Of a stretch of DNA of 64,000 nucleotides, positions 53,239 to 61,397 are shown one piece after another. The position numbers and the translations under genes are program-made. The stretch is from a virus: positions 1-64,000 of the IMG/VR virus record IMGVR_UViG_3300010354_000044; one strand, 5' to 3'. Numbering within the stretch: position 1 is the stretch's first letter; each line of letters starts with the position of its first letter. The notes below the pieces were generated by a model. The model saw only the letters and a program-made list of their open reading frames with translations. It made no database searches and was not told the origin of the DNA.

Positions 53239-53612
53239 GTTCTATTCAAAGTCAAACATTTGGGGGCACCTTTATTAACATGGGAGTACAAGGTATTGGG
53301 CCCACCTCGCCCCTTAACAGTATTACACCCGTAACTACTCATTCACTTTATGTGCAAAGGACTACAAGCTTAGCTGACCCTCAAGGAGCCCGAGAAGTTC
53401 TTTGGGTTGCAGCAGGGGCGACATCAGCTGGGTGGGTTGTAGCCTCCGCTACACCTATTCGGCGATATAGCGTTAATAACCCTGCCGGGACAGTGATAGC
53501 TGACTTTGTAGGGCAGTCTTTGATTAATTACTCTATAGACGAATACGGGAACTCAAGCACCGCAACCCTTTATATATCTGGGAGTGGGAGTACCTCATGG
53601 TATGCCGTATAG
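53235..53612 (+). CDS. Short fibre protein, MSxIQSQTF type
   Basis: GTG start at 53235, overlapping the previous stop (GTGA). The 125 residues start MSSIQSQTFGGTFINMGVQ and are beta-rich, ending in TATLYISGSGSTSWYAV. The N-terminus matches that of the 54554 gene (MSYIQSQTFLPSGGG), so the two probably share an attachment site in the virion. It overlaps the glycosyltransferase gene by 16 bases. Confidence 0.55.
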   Translation: MSSIQSQTFGGTFINMGVQGIGPTSPLNSITPVTTHSLYVQRTTSLADPQGAREVLWVAAGATSAGWVVASATPIRRYSVNNPAGTVIADFVGQSLINYSIDEYGNSSTATLYISGSGSTSWYAV

Positions 53613-54511
53613 CATTTCTTCGGCCTCCATTAGTAGACAACCGCGTGGCTGGCCGACATATCTCAACCCTAGAGCTTGTCAAAGGTCTAAGAAGTATTGG
53701 TGTTAACGCCGTTTACACACATAACCTAAAGGCCAAGGCAGACTACTATGCCGTTGACTGTTTAGAAGATATCCGATGGCTGCCCGATGTAGCTCCAGCC
53801 AGGCGAATTGCTTGGATTAGGCGTGATGTCTATAAGCAGGTACAACGTCCTGTTATTGAAGGTGTTGGGCATTTATTCGCAAGCAGCCAGTTTGTCGCCC
53901 GGGCGTGGAAAGAGTACCCAGTGACAGTCCTACCCGATGCCGTATATCTACCCGCTTGGATACGTCCTCATGTTCGCCACCGTTTACTCTACGTTGGCAG
54001 GGTCTGCCGAAGTAAAGGTATACCCTTATTACTCCAAGCTATGAAGTTCCTGAATTATCGTTGGCATCTAACAATAGCTGGGCCGATTCTTGCAGATTTT
54101 GGCCCAATGGTAGAAAACTATAATATTAAATATCATGTTAAATTTACCGGGGAGCTGCCTTACTGGCGCATTGGTCAGTTATACCGGCAAGCAGAATGTG
54201 TCATAGTCCCGAGCCATAATGAGCCCTTTGGCCGCGCTGTTGTTGAGTCTTGGGCAAATGGATCTACCCCGATCGCTATCGCTGGTAGTGGGGGCCCAGA
54301 GGAAACGCTACAGCAGGTTTCATTAGCAAAGTTCCCTTATTTAGTTCCGCATAACCCTAAGCAGATTGCTAAAGCTATTCGCTGGGTAACCGAGTCTGAT
54401 GGCGATGGTATCCCCTATCGTCTTGATTATGAACACTGCCGAGAACTGGCTAAACCTTATGATAGGCGGTCTATTGCTAAACAATTTATGGAGCATTTAA
54501 CTAATGCTTAG
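53597..54511 (+). CDS. GT-B glycosyltransferase (GT4-like)
   Basis: The 304 residues fit a retaining GT-B glycosyltransferase of the GT4 type. The C-terminal domain has LLYVGRVCRSKGIPLLLQAM (about 130-149) and the nucleotide-sugar site SHNEPFGRAVVES with the spaced glutamates Glu209 and Glu217 (E-x7-E). The N-terminal half is short, which is common in phage enzymes. The gene is embedded among fibre genes and overlaps the short fibre gene, so it most likely glycosylates a fibre or modifies a host surface glycan. The acceptor is unknown. Confidence 0.8.
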   Translation: MVCRIAFLRPPLVDNRVAGRHISTLELVKGLRSIGVNAVYTHNLKAKADYYAVDCLEDIRWLPDVAPARRIAWIRRDVYKQVQRPVIEGVGHLFASSQFVARAWKEYPVTVLPDAVYLPAWIRPHVRHRLLYVGRVCRSKGIPLLLQAMKFLNYRWHLTIAGPILADFGPMVENYNIKYHVKFTGELPYWRIGQLYRQAECVIVPSHNEPFGRAVVESWANGSTPIAIAGSGGPEETLQQVSLAKFPYLVPHNPKQIAKAIRWVTESDGDGIPYRLDYEHCRELAKPYDRRSIAKQFMEHLTNA

Positions 54512-54557
54512 TAGTTATTTGCTTGTTACCTACCTTGTCTGGAGAGTACGTCGGTGA
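54504..54557 (+). CDS. Coupling micro-ORF, 17 residues
   Basis: ATG at 54504 lies inside the end of the glycosyltransferase gene and TGA at 54555 overlaps the GTG start of the next fibre gene. The peptide is MLSSYLLVTYLVWRVRR. It bridges a 42-base gap so that ribosomes could pass from one gene to the next. It may be only a coupling device; the hydrophobic product with basic end may also sit in the membrane. Confidence 0.35.
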   Translation: MLSSYLLVTYLVWRVRR

Positions 54558-55411
54558 GTTACATTCAAAGTCAGACATTCTTACCTTCCGGCGGTGGCTT
54601 TAGCTTTAAGTACACCTTCAGCGATAGCACCAGCAGCGGGCCATCGGCGGGGCAGGTGCGGCTCAATAATGCAGCCTCCGCCAGCGCTACTCAAATATTT
54701 ATCAGCGAGACAGACCGCAACAGCAAAAATATGGCAGCCTTGCTGGACTTGGTTGCCGCCAATACTGGCTTGTTGTTGACCAGCGAGGCGGACCCTAGCC
54801 GGTACGCTTACTATGTTGTCACTGGCAGCACCGACAATAGTAGCGATCGCACCTTGGCGGTAACCCATGTGGCCAGCAGTAGCACGCTGACTGGGAACGT
54901 GACCATATCCGTTGCTGGGGGTGGTGGGGGTAGTGGTGGTGCCTCATTGACGCTAACAGAGCAAGCGCAGATCCCAAGCACAAGCGGTGATGAAATCAAG
55001 TTAGCCAACGTCAGTAATAACTTTCAATGGCGGTTAGAAAGCAACGGTCTTACCTACACCGCAGCCGCTACCAACCGAAGCCAGTCCTATACTGGAGCTC
55101 AGACAGTTTCGAGCATCAGTTTAATAGACACATTTACTATTAGTACAAACGCGAGTCAAGGGAACGTTTTTACTGTTACATTATTTGGAAATAGAACATT
55201 AGGAGCTCCCACTAATCTACAGGCTGGGGGAACCTATTTATGGATCATAACTCAAGGAAGTAGTTCCAGAACTCTGCAATATAATTCAATATTTAAATTC
55301 CCTAACGGTTTAGTGCCTGAATTAAGTACTGCAGCTAACGCAATTGATGTTCTGACCTGTGTATATAACGGGACTGCCTTATTGTGTAACTTAGTTAAGG
55401 ACTTTAGGTAA
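54554..55411 (+). CDS. Fibre protein, second MSxIQSQTF type
   Basis: GTG start. The 285-residue product shares its first nine residues almost fully with the 53235 gene. A Gly-rich hinge (VAGGGGGSGGASLTL, about 119-133) separates a GC-rich N-terminal half, which includes a HIP1 octamer at 54843, from an AT-richer C-terminal half (VFTVTLFGNRTLGAPTNLQA) of a type found in many phage fibre ends. The composition break suggests domain exchange. Its stop overlaps the next ATG (TAATG). Confidence 0.6.
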   Translation: MSYIQSQTFLPSGGGFSFKYTFSDSTSSGPSAGQVRLNNAASASATQIFISETDRNSKNMAALLDLVAANTGLLLTSEADPSRYAYYVVTGSTDNSSDRTLAVTHVASSSTLTGNVTISVAGGGGGSGGASLTLTEQAQIPSTSGDEIKLANVSNNFQWRLESNGLTYTAAATNRSQSYTGAQTVSSISLIDTFTISTNASQGNVFTVTLFGNRTLGAPTNLQAGGTYLWIITQGSSSRTLQYNSIFKFPNGLVPELSTAANAIDVLTCVYNGTALLCNLVKDFR

Positions 55412-57948
55412 TGTTTACGTTCCCTACTGGATTATTTGCAGGGGCCCGTCCCGACTACGGAGACAACCTAGCTTTAATTGTTGAGACGGATAATATACCA
55501 TTTTCCAGTGGCAGTCCATCAACAAGTGTACAATTTAGGTTACCTTTAGCATTTCAAACCAGTTACAATTTTACTATTGATTGGGGGGATGCCGTTGTAG
55601 AAACTATTGTAACAAGTGGTATAAGCTCACAACCGGTTCATACCTACCCTAGTGCGGGTGTTTATACTATAAAAATTAGAGAAAACGTTACTAATGGATT
55701 TCCTACGTTAAGGTTTACTAATACTGGTGACCGATTTAAATTAATTGAACTTGCTAATTGGGGTAACTGTACCTGGACTACATTTGAATCAGCGTTTTAC
55801 GGGTGTGCAAACCTCGTCATTACTGCTTTAGATAGCCTAACAGCAAAAACAGGACTCGTTACAAGTTTTAGAGACGCGTGGAGGGGGTGTACTAATTTAA
55901 GAACATTTCCGAATATTGATGTATCAAGTGGTACAAACTTTAGAGATGCTTGGTCCGGTTGTAATAAATTAATTGAATTTCCTGCTCTTAATTTTGTCTC
56001 AGGGGTAGACTTTAGGGGTACTTGGTGGGGTTGTCGGGGATTAACTACATTTCCAACTGTTAATTTTCCGGCAGGGGTGGATTTTAGTAATGCTTGGTAC
56101 GATTGTCAAGGTCTACTCAACTTTCCGAATATTTCGTTTCCAGTGGCAACTGTGTTTACCGCAGCCTGGAAATTTTGCTCTAATCTAGTTAGCTTTCCAA
56201 TCACTGATTTTCCGTCTGGTATATTATTTACTGAAGCTTGGAGTCATTGTTATTTCTTAAGCAGTTTCCCGTCTGCTAACTTCCCAAATGCTACTGATTT
56301 TAAGTATGCATGGTATAGTTGCTATAGATTACAGAGCTTTCTTACCACTAATTTTCCTGCCGCTATAGATTTTAACCGGGCATGGGCTTATTGTGGTCTC
56401 TTGCCAGACTTTCCTCTTATAAATGTACCTAACGCTTCGGGTTTTCAATTAACATGGTTCAACTGCACTAGTTTAACTACTTTCCCGCCCATTAGCTTTC
56501 CTAAAGGTACTGAATTCTCCAACGCTTGGGGTGGTTGTACTGGACTAACGAGCTTTCCTGCCCTTAACTTTCCAGTTGCCACAAATCTTGCCGGCGCATG
56601 GTCTGAGTGTACTAGCCTAACTAGTTTTCCTGTTATTACAGCTCCATTAGCTACTACATTTAATTATGCCTGGGCAGATTGCAGCAGCCTAACCAGCTTT
56701 CCCATTATCGAGTTTCCTCAAGCGACTATCCTTTCACGCGCTTGGCTTAACTGCACTAGTTTAACTACTTTTCCAACTCTTAACTTTCCTGTAGCTACCG
56801 ATTTTGTAGAGACGTGGAGAAACTGTAGTAGTTTAGCAACGTTTCCACTTATTAGTTTCCCAGCGGCTATAAGTTTCTACAGAGCATGGAGTCTCTGTAC
56901 TAGCCTTACAACCTTTCCCGCAATTGATTTCGCTACAGCTACGAGTCTTGATGAGGCGTGGGCAGGATGCACAAGATTAACAAGTTTCCCTCTAATTAAT
57001 ACCCCTAATGTTAGTGGCTTTAGTAGTACATGGGTTGACTGCACAGGTCTAAACAACATTGACTTTCCACTTATTAACATGGGAGTTATGATATCCGGAT
57101 ATGACTGCTTCACCGGCGTCAGTCTATCAACCCAGTCCTACTCCAATTTGTTAATTGACATTAACACTAGAAATAGCCGATCAAATGTTAGCTTTGATGC
57201 CGGCGGCAGCACGTACAATACGAACGCAGCTACCGCCCGCGCTGCTTTAGTCTCCCGTGGGTGGTTGATAACTGACGGAGGGCCTATTGATCCAGATCCT
57301 TTTTATGACAATGTTTCGTTGCTATTGCTTGGAAATGGTACTAACAATCTAGCTAATTTCAGAGATTCAGGGCCGGCGCGTAGATCCGTGACCGTATCCA
57401 GCGGGAATCCAGTAATTACTACCTCTCAATTCAAATATGGCAATGGGTCTATAACCGGCGGTAGGATTGAAGTCCCGTATAGCCCCGCCTTTGATTGGGG
57501 GACTGGAGACTTTACCATTGAATTTTGGTTCAGATGGAGCGGAACGCTCAGTTCTGAGTTTAGGTTCTGCGTAGGCGGTACTCCTCCCTGTTTCGGCTTT
57601 GGAAGTAGAAGCTCTGGAGGCCGTGTCATCGGCCTAGTTCAAGAAAATGTGGCGTGGGATGTTGAGATCCCATGGACTCCAGTAGGGTCAGGTACTTGGT
57701 TCCATCTTGCCCTAGTTAGGGCAAATGGTGTTGTAACTATCTTCCAGAATGGCGTAAGTATCGGATCTCAGGCTAATACCCGAAACTGGACTATGAACAA
57801 CAGTGTATTTGTTATAATGCCTGATACGCTCATAGCCTCTAGCGGCGCCTGGTTTGATGACTTCAGAGCAACCGAAGGCGTAGCCCGGTACACGTCAAAC
57901 TTTACACCACCGAGTACAGAGTTACCCGACGAGGGTGATTTACCTTAG
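55411..57948 (+). CDS. AWxxC-repeat surface protein with PKD-like and LamG-like domains
   Basis: The 845 residues begin with a PKD-like beta domain (FTIDWGDAVVETIV ... HTYPSAGVYTIKI, about 50-95). About 17 repeats of 24 residues follow, each of the form xFxxAWxxCxxLTxFPxxxF, resembling BspA/DUF285-type leucine-rich-like repeats. The last ~210 residues look like a LamG/concanavalin-like domain (GDFTIEFWFRWSG and FDDFRATEGVARYTSNF). One Trp and one Cys per repeat would line up as ladders along a solenoid. A receptor- or glycan-binding role at the fibre tip is likely. It ends the plus-strand operon, convergent with the 57945 gene by four bases. Confidence 0.7.
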   Translation: MFTFPTGLFAGARPDYGDNLALIVETDNIPFSSGSPSTSVQFRLPLAFQTSYNFTIDWGDAVVETIVTSGISSQPVHTYPSAGVYTIKIRENVTNGFPTLRFTNTGDRFKLIELANWGNCTWTTFESAFYGCANLVITALDSLTAKTGLVTSFRDAWRGCTNLRTFPNIDVSSGTNFRDAWSGCNKLIEFPALNFVSGVDFRGTWWGCRGLTTFPTVNFPAGVDFSNAWYDCQGLLNFPNISFPVATVFTAAWKFCSNLVSFPITDFPSGILFTEAWSHCYFLSSFPSANFPNATDFKYAWYSCYRLQSFLTTNFPAAIDFNRAWAYCGLLPDFPLINVPNASGFQLTWFNCTSLTTFPPISFPKGTEFSNAWGGCTGLTSFPALNFPVATNLAGAWSECTSLTSFPVITAPLATTFNYAWADCSSLTSFPIIEFPQATILSRAWLNCTSLTTFPTLNFPVATDFVETWRNCSSLATFPLISFPAAISFYRAWSLCTSLTTFPAIDFATATSLDEAWAGCTRLTSFPLINTPNVSGFSSTWVDCTGLNNIDFPLINMGVMISGYDCFTGVSLSTQSYSNLLIDINTRNSRSNVSFDAGGSTYNTNAATARAALVSRGWLITDGGPIDPDPFYDNVSLLLLGNGTNNLANFRDSGPARRSVTVSSGNPVITTSQFKYGNGSITGGRIEVPYSPAFDWGTGDFTIEFWFRWSGTLSSEFRFCVGGTPPCFGFGSRSSGGRVIGLVQENVAWDVEIPWTPVGSGTWFHLALVRANGVVTIFQNGVSIGSQANTRNWTMNNSVFVIMPDTLIASSGAWFDDFRATEGVARYTSNFTPPSTELPDEGDLP
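55864..57060 (+). repeat. About 17 tandem 72-base coding repeats
   Basis: Each unit encodes 24 residues with conserved AW, Cys and FP positions. DNA copies differ freely at third positions, so the array is old but under protein-level selection; a few neighbouring units (CTSLTTFP, CTSLTSFP) are closer and may be younger. Confidence 0.8.
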
Positions 57949-58250
57949 GTAAGGCCAATCCTATCGTCTATGGCCTGCAGTAATGTATAGAGCACTGAAA
58001 GCTGGTTTATCTCAAACGGAGTTAGGCCGCGATCGTACATCGCCCTAATCTGATGAATGACGAGGTCTAGCCGTTGCATCGTATAGAATTCAATCAAAAG
58101 CTGAACAGCCAGATCCTGCGTTAGGCCATGGGTCTCGGATAACTGCTTGAGGGCTGTGAACGTAGGGCTGGTGAGTGCCAGTCGGTCATACTCGTACCTA
58201 CCGTTTGTCTTGCTTCTTGCTAACCGCTGTGGTTTTCCTGTTGCAGCCAT
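57945..58250 (-). CDS. Small helical protein, unknown
   Basis: The 101 residues have a basic N-terminus (GKPQRLARSKTNGRYEYDRL), followed by helices (FTALKQLSETHGLTQDLAVQ) that look like a small DNA-binding or regulatory domain. It overlaps the spike-like gene upstream by 31 bases and is convergent with the repeat-protein gene by four bases. It is the last gene of the actin-like operon. A ribbon-helix-helix-like regulator is possible but not shown. Confidence 0.45.
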   Translation of the reverse strand: MAATGKPQRLARSKTNGRYEYDRLALTSPTFTALKQLSETHGLTQDLAVQLLIEFYTMQRLDLVIHQIRAMYDRGLTPFEINQLSVLYTLLQAIDDRIGLT

Positions 58251-58462
58251 ACTTGCTCCTCCTCTTCTTCAGTTCCTACAAAAGACTCATCGCAGTTTAA
58301 ATAAACATTCCTACCATCTATACGAATATCACCGGCGCTTTTAATGGTTATATGCGCACGGTCTATGATTATCTGTGTAGAGCTATTTTGTATGCAAAGT
58401 GTATGCTTATGTACGCGCACATAGTCTAATAAACGCCACAATCTTATTACTTTCTGTATCAT
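58220..58462 (-). CDS. Small beta-helix spike-like protein
   Basis: The 80-residue product has a helical N-terminus and then short strands of regular spacing (TQIIIDRAHITIKSAGDIRI, DGRNVYLNCDE), as in the triple beta-helix end of gpV/gp5/VgrG spikes. An acidic run EEEEE follows. It lies ten bases after the PAAR gene, so both could build one membrane-piercing tip. Very short for a spike on its own, so it may cap the 12638 product. Confidence 0.5.
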   Translation of the reverse strand: MIQKVIRLWRLLDYVRVHKHTLCIQNSSTQIIIDRAHITIKSAGDIRIDGRNVYLNCDESFVGTEEEEEQVWLQQENHSG

Positions 58463-58471
58463 GTTATATGC

Positions 58472-58726
58472 TTATTGTACAAAAACTGTATTAGAGCCTT
58501 GGATGCAAACGCCGCCCCCACTATTCCTATCCATCTTCCGATGCGCCCGCCGACCTTCTATGTAAACCCGGCTTGATCCTGTGGTAGCTACAAAGCGCAC
58601 AAGCCTATCGCCTACCGTAGCCGCTTTGCGGTTATTGACAAAGGTGCGTTTGCTTCTGCATCGGGTAATAGGTCTAATCCCGCGCCAGGTTACCTCTAGG
58701 TCCCCTAATCTAGCTTGTGGTTTCAT
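58472..58726 (-). CDS. PAAR-type spike-tip protein
   Basis: The start is taken as Met at 58726 (MKPQARLGDLEVTWRGIRPI); a longer form from 58756 is less likely. The 84 residues show the PAAR layout: RLGD near the start, RTFVNNRKAATVGDRL in the middle, then GSSRVYIEGRRAHRKMDR and a closing GSNTVFV strand. PAAR proteins cap contractile spikes with a sharp metal-bound cone. It overlaps the 58710 gene by 17 bases. Confidence 0.65.
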   Translation of the reverse strand: MKPQARLGDLEVTWRGIRPITRCRSKRTFVNNRKAATVGDRLVRFVATTGSSRVYIEGRRAHRKMDRNSGGGVCIQGSNTVFVQ

Positions 58727-59513
58727 TTTGTATAGGTTGGTATAGAGTATTATCAATTAGATTTTGAAGGGCTATTGATTTACATTCCTCAATTAGCCGA
58801 CTCTCTAGGCTGAGATCAATGGTAGGGATATCTCGGTGCTCATAGTTATCCAAATCAGCGGACCAATAGTCTCCTATCTCTTGATCCGTTGCCAAGGTCT
58901 GAATAGATGTTAGGGCAAATTGTTCTACGGTCTGCGTCGTTTGGGTAACTCCGTAAATAACCCTATTAGGTAATTTCCGGATAGTCGCTAGACTCAAGGG
59001 TCTATAGAGGGCTATGTTTGCAGGCGTCTCCTGGGCTGGTACAGTATCACTTAGTAACGTCCGCCTGCGCTGCTCTGCTAGGATAGCCTCTTTTTCGTCT
59101 GCATAGGGCTGTCCAGAATACCCAAAAGAGTAATGCTTTAAGTTTAGTGTCTGACTCTCATAGACAACATCAGTATCTGCCCAGAGTTCGTTAAGCCCTC
59201 GCCCATTAACCCTTCCTGTGTAGGCTTCTTCAATTAAACTCTCGGGCGCGGTAATAGGTTCAGTAAATACAGAGGCACTGCTTGTAAAATAAAATAGCCG
59301 AATATCTAAGTTACCAATGTTTAGAGTTAATTTAGGAATAAACGGTCTATTGGCTAAGCGATCGTAGGATTGGATTCGGACGATAGCGCCCTGCTCAAGA
59401 CGGAGTTCAAACTGCATCTGCTGGTATACTAACCCCCCGCCATATTGCTCTTGTTGGCTATACAGCGGGCGGGCTAAGTCCGGCAGATTCAAGTCCTTGG
59501 TTACAATAATCAT
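58710..59513 (-). CDS. Unknown protein between actin-like and spike genes
   Basis: ATG at 59513 (MIIVTKDLNLPDLARPL) is preferred; an upstream GTG at 59546 would add 11 residues. The 267 residues are beta-rich in the first half (FELRLEQGAIVRIQSYDRLA, LTLNIGNLDIRLFYFTSS) and helical towards the end. No motif recognised. Overlap with the PAAR gene suggests a role in the spike or baseplate. Confidence 0.45.
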   Translation of the reverse strand: MIIVTKDLNLPDLARPLYSQQEQYGGGLVYQQMQFELRLEQGAIVRIQSYDRLANRPFIPKLTLNIGNLDIRLFYFTSSASVFTEPITAPESLIEEAYTGRVNGRGLNELWADTDVVYESQTLNLKHYSFGYSGQPYADEKEAILAEQRRRTLLSDTVPAQETPANIALYRPLSLATIRKLPNRVIYGVTQTTQTVEQFALTSIQTLATDQEIGDYWSADLDNYEHRDIPTIDLSLESRLIEECKSIALQNLIDNTLYQPIQNETTS

Positions 59514-59572
59514 ATAGAAATATCTGCGGTACTTTGGGTTTAGCACCGCAGATATAACGCAGACTATCCAAC

Positions 59573-59887
59573 TCAGAAGTCTAATTCCTGAGCCGCTGGA
59601 AGTGTAACCCCCTTGGAGGCCTTTACGGACTTATCCGCAACAGGCCTTGGCGTCTCTTTTACTACCGGCTCTTGTATAGCAACGGTGCTGCTGCGCGATC
59701 GCTCCACCGCGGCGTTAGTAGGAGGGGCTGTTGACTGAGGTTTATCTAAATAATCCCACGAGACCGTAAGCATAAACTCAAAGACATCGGCCCAGTTTAG
59801 CCTGGCGCGGCGCCTGTTTTCTTGCAGCCGGGTTTTTAATGCTTTTAAACCCTCTACAATCTTTAGGTCCGATATCCTATAGTTCAT
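59573..59887 (-). CDS. ParR-like adaptor candidate
   Basis: The 104-residue product overlaps the actin-like gene by four bases (ATGA). It has a basic helical N-terminus (LKALKTRLQENRRRARLNWA, about 14-33) and a disordered Pro/Ser/Lys-rich tail ending in ALPAAQELDF-like residues. In ParMRC systems a small DNA-binding ParR follows ParM and links filaments to DNA. Position, size and basic helix fit; sequence identity is not shown. A HIP1 octamer lies at 59695. Confidence 0.5.
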   Translation of the reverse strand: MNYRISDLKIVEGLKALKTRLQENRRRARLNWADVFEFMLTVSWDYLDKPQSTAPPTNAAVERSRSSTVAIQEPVVKETPRPVADKSVKASKGVTLPAAQELDF

Positions 59888-60972
59888 CCTACCATGACTC
59901 CTACGCGCTGGTTGCTTAGCCTATACAGGGCATGTACATTGCTGAGCTCGGGTTGATCAGGGATATAGATTTCAAAATTCTTCAAAGGGGCGCGCAGAAT
60001 GTTAGCTCCACCGCCGAAGAACATAATACCACTCATCCCTTCACTGCCCGTAGAACCTTTAAATCTATTACTGCACTTAGACTGAATCTCTAGATAATAC
60101 GAGCGAGCTACTTTCCTAAAGATATCAGAAAAGTCAAAGCGCTGATTATTATCCAAGGGGTACTCATATCGCGGTTTGCCGTCATGGCCAATCACCGGGC
60201 GGCATAAAGCATCCATAATAATACCAGAATTGGGAATACCAGTTACTGCATTACGAAATTCTGGGTTATCTGCCAATTGGCTTGTAATAGCGACTACGCC
60301 CGCCAAGGGTGAGCCATTAGAGCCATTATAAGATTCGCGGTCTAGTAGGGTGTTGTCACTATCTAAGGTCACCATCTCAACGGTGCCCCCGCCAATATCC
60401 ACACCTAAAACAGTTCCATATTCCGATAGGTAACCATCTTCCCGCGCAAATACAACAGCATCTAAGCCCTCCGGGCGGCAAACCTTAGGCTTAATAGCAA
60501 CCGTCATATCATAGGCGCCGCTATGGTCCGTATAGGTATACCGGAAAGTCCGCGCGAGGGCCCGCTCCAATCGCTCAGCGACGGTCATCGTAATCTCTTC
60601 ACCCACGTCATCGCGCCCGCGGCAAATTAAACTAGGTTCAGGAAGACTCCAATAAAGTTCTACCTCATAGGAGCAGACTCGCTTACTTAAAGGCCCTAGT
60701 GTAGATAAAACCATAGGCACATAATTTTCAGGCTCAAGCTTGTTTAAGTCCATCAGCTCATGGGCCGCCGCCCCATACTTACGAGCCTGATGCCCAATAT
60801 GCCACGCCCCATATTCATTAGATTCAATAATTACATTATCTGGCTTTACTTCAATCCGGCGGCCAATTAGCTGAGCCATAACTGACTTGCGAGTCCTCGG
60901 CGCCGTCTCATCATCACGTAGTCCATAAGTTGTGTAATTACCAACGTCAATAGCTTGACTAATCGTAGGCAT
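59884..60972 (-). CDS. Actin-like ParM-type ATPase
   Basis: The 362 residues contain the actin-fold nucleotide-binding elements: phosphate-1 AIDVGNYTTYG (7-17), phosphate-2 VLGVDIGGGTVEMV (188-201) and the adenosine motif GIMFFGGGANIL (315-326). Phage or plasmid members polymerise to push DNA apart or to position virions or replication centres. The gene starts a minus-strand operon that continues with the ParR candidate and then with spike-tip genes, an uncommon mixture. The ~80-base upstream stretch has two ACCTAAA copies (on the plus strand around 61009-61022), a weak parC candidate. Confidence 0.85.
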   Translation of the reverse strand: MPTISQAIDVGNYTTYGLRDDETAPRTRKSVMAQLIGRRIEVKPDNVIIESNEYGAWHIGHQARKYGAAAHELMDLNKLEPENYVPMVLSTLGPLSKRVCSYEVELYWSLPEPSLICRGRDDVGEEITMTVAERLERALARTFRYTYTDHSGAYDMTVAIKPKVCRPEGLDAVVFAREDGYLSEYGTVLGVDIGGGTVEMVTLDSDNTLLDRESYNGSNGSPLAGVVAITSQLADNPEFRNAVTGIPNSGIIMDALCRPVIGHDGKPRYEYPLDNNQRFDFSDIFRKVARSYYLEIQSKCSNRFKGSTGSEGMSGIMFFGGGANILRAPLKNFEIYIPDQPELSNVHALYRLSNQRVGVMVG

Positions 60973-61055
60973 ATATATATATAACTGAATTCGACTTATT
61001 AGAGTATACCTAAATTACCTAAAACTTGCACCTTACTTACATACAAAACTCACCC

Positions 61056-61079
61056 AGCCGCTCTTGAGCGGCTTTTTTA
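61056..61079 (+). terminator. Strong intrinsic terminator with no annotated gene upstream
   Basis: AGCCGCT-CTTG-AGCGGCT is followed by TTTTTT on the plus strand. The only DNA upstream on that strand is the 80-base leader region of the actin-like gene and its antisense. So it ends either a short RNA made from about 60975-61055 or an antisense transcript of the actin-like gene. Confidence 0.75.
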
Positions 61080-61137
61080 TTTGTACTTGCCCAACTTGTA
61101 TGGGTACAAATTTCCAGCATTAACCCTACAAAGAGAG

Positions 61138-61329
61138 ATGGCTGCGACCAGCAGGGTAAAGGGGCAAAGGAGTAAAGCTAGTTGCACTCTTACAACTACC
61201 GAGGAATCGTCGGTAGTTAACCCCCCATCTGCTGGTAAAGGAGGGTGGAGTAAAGAGATTAAAAAGACTAAAGAGACTAAGTATAAATACCTAGAAGGCG
61301 CTATAGCGAAAAAATGGCGCGGATTTTAA
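61138..61329 (+). CDS. Small basic protein at the start of the structured array
   Basis: ATG at 61138 (MAATSRVKGQRSKASCTLTT) is preferred over an in-frame TTG at 61081 that lies beside the terminator. The 63 residues are Lys/Thr-rich. The end GGWSKEIKKTKETKYKYLEG resembles a segment of the 62886 protein (EGWISVIKRTKRAMMAYLEG), so both share a module. The coding sequence contains a 9-bp hairpin (AACTACCGA/TCGGTAGTT, 61194-61218), a feature of the genes in this array. Confidence 0.5.
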   Translation: MAATSRVKGQRSKASCTLTTTEESSVVNPPSAGKGGWSKEIKKTKETKYKYLEGAIAKKWRGF

Positions 61330-61397
61330 GTGGGTAGTTATGGGTCTAATGGACATCCCCCCTCGGGTGTGGAATGAGAAATGAAGACCTGCTTCAA

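Noticed and set aside
55864-57060. CRISPR-like repeat array
   Set aside because: The 72-base periodicity is coding repeat, without identical repeats or unique spacers.
60973-61055. parC centromere with iterons
   Set aside because: Only two short ACCTAAA copies were seen, too little to call a ParR-binding site; kept as a remark under the actin-like gene.
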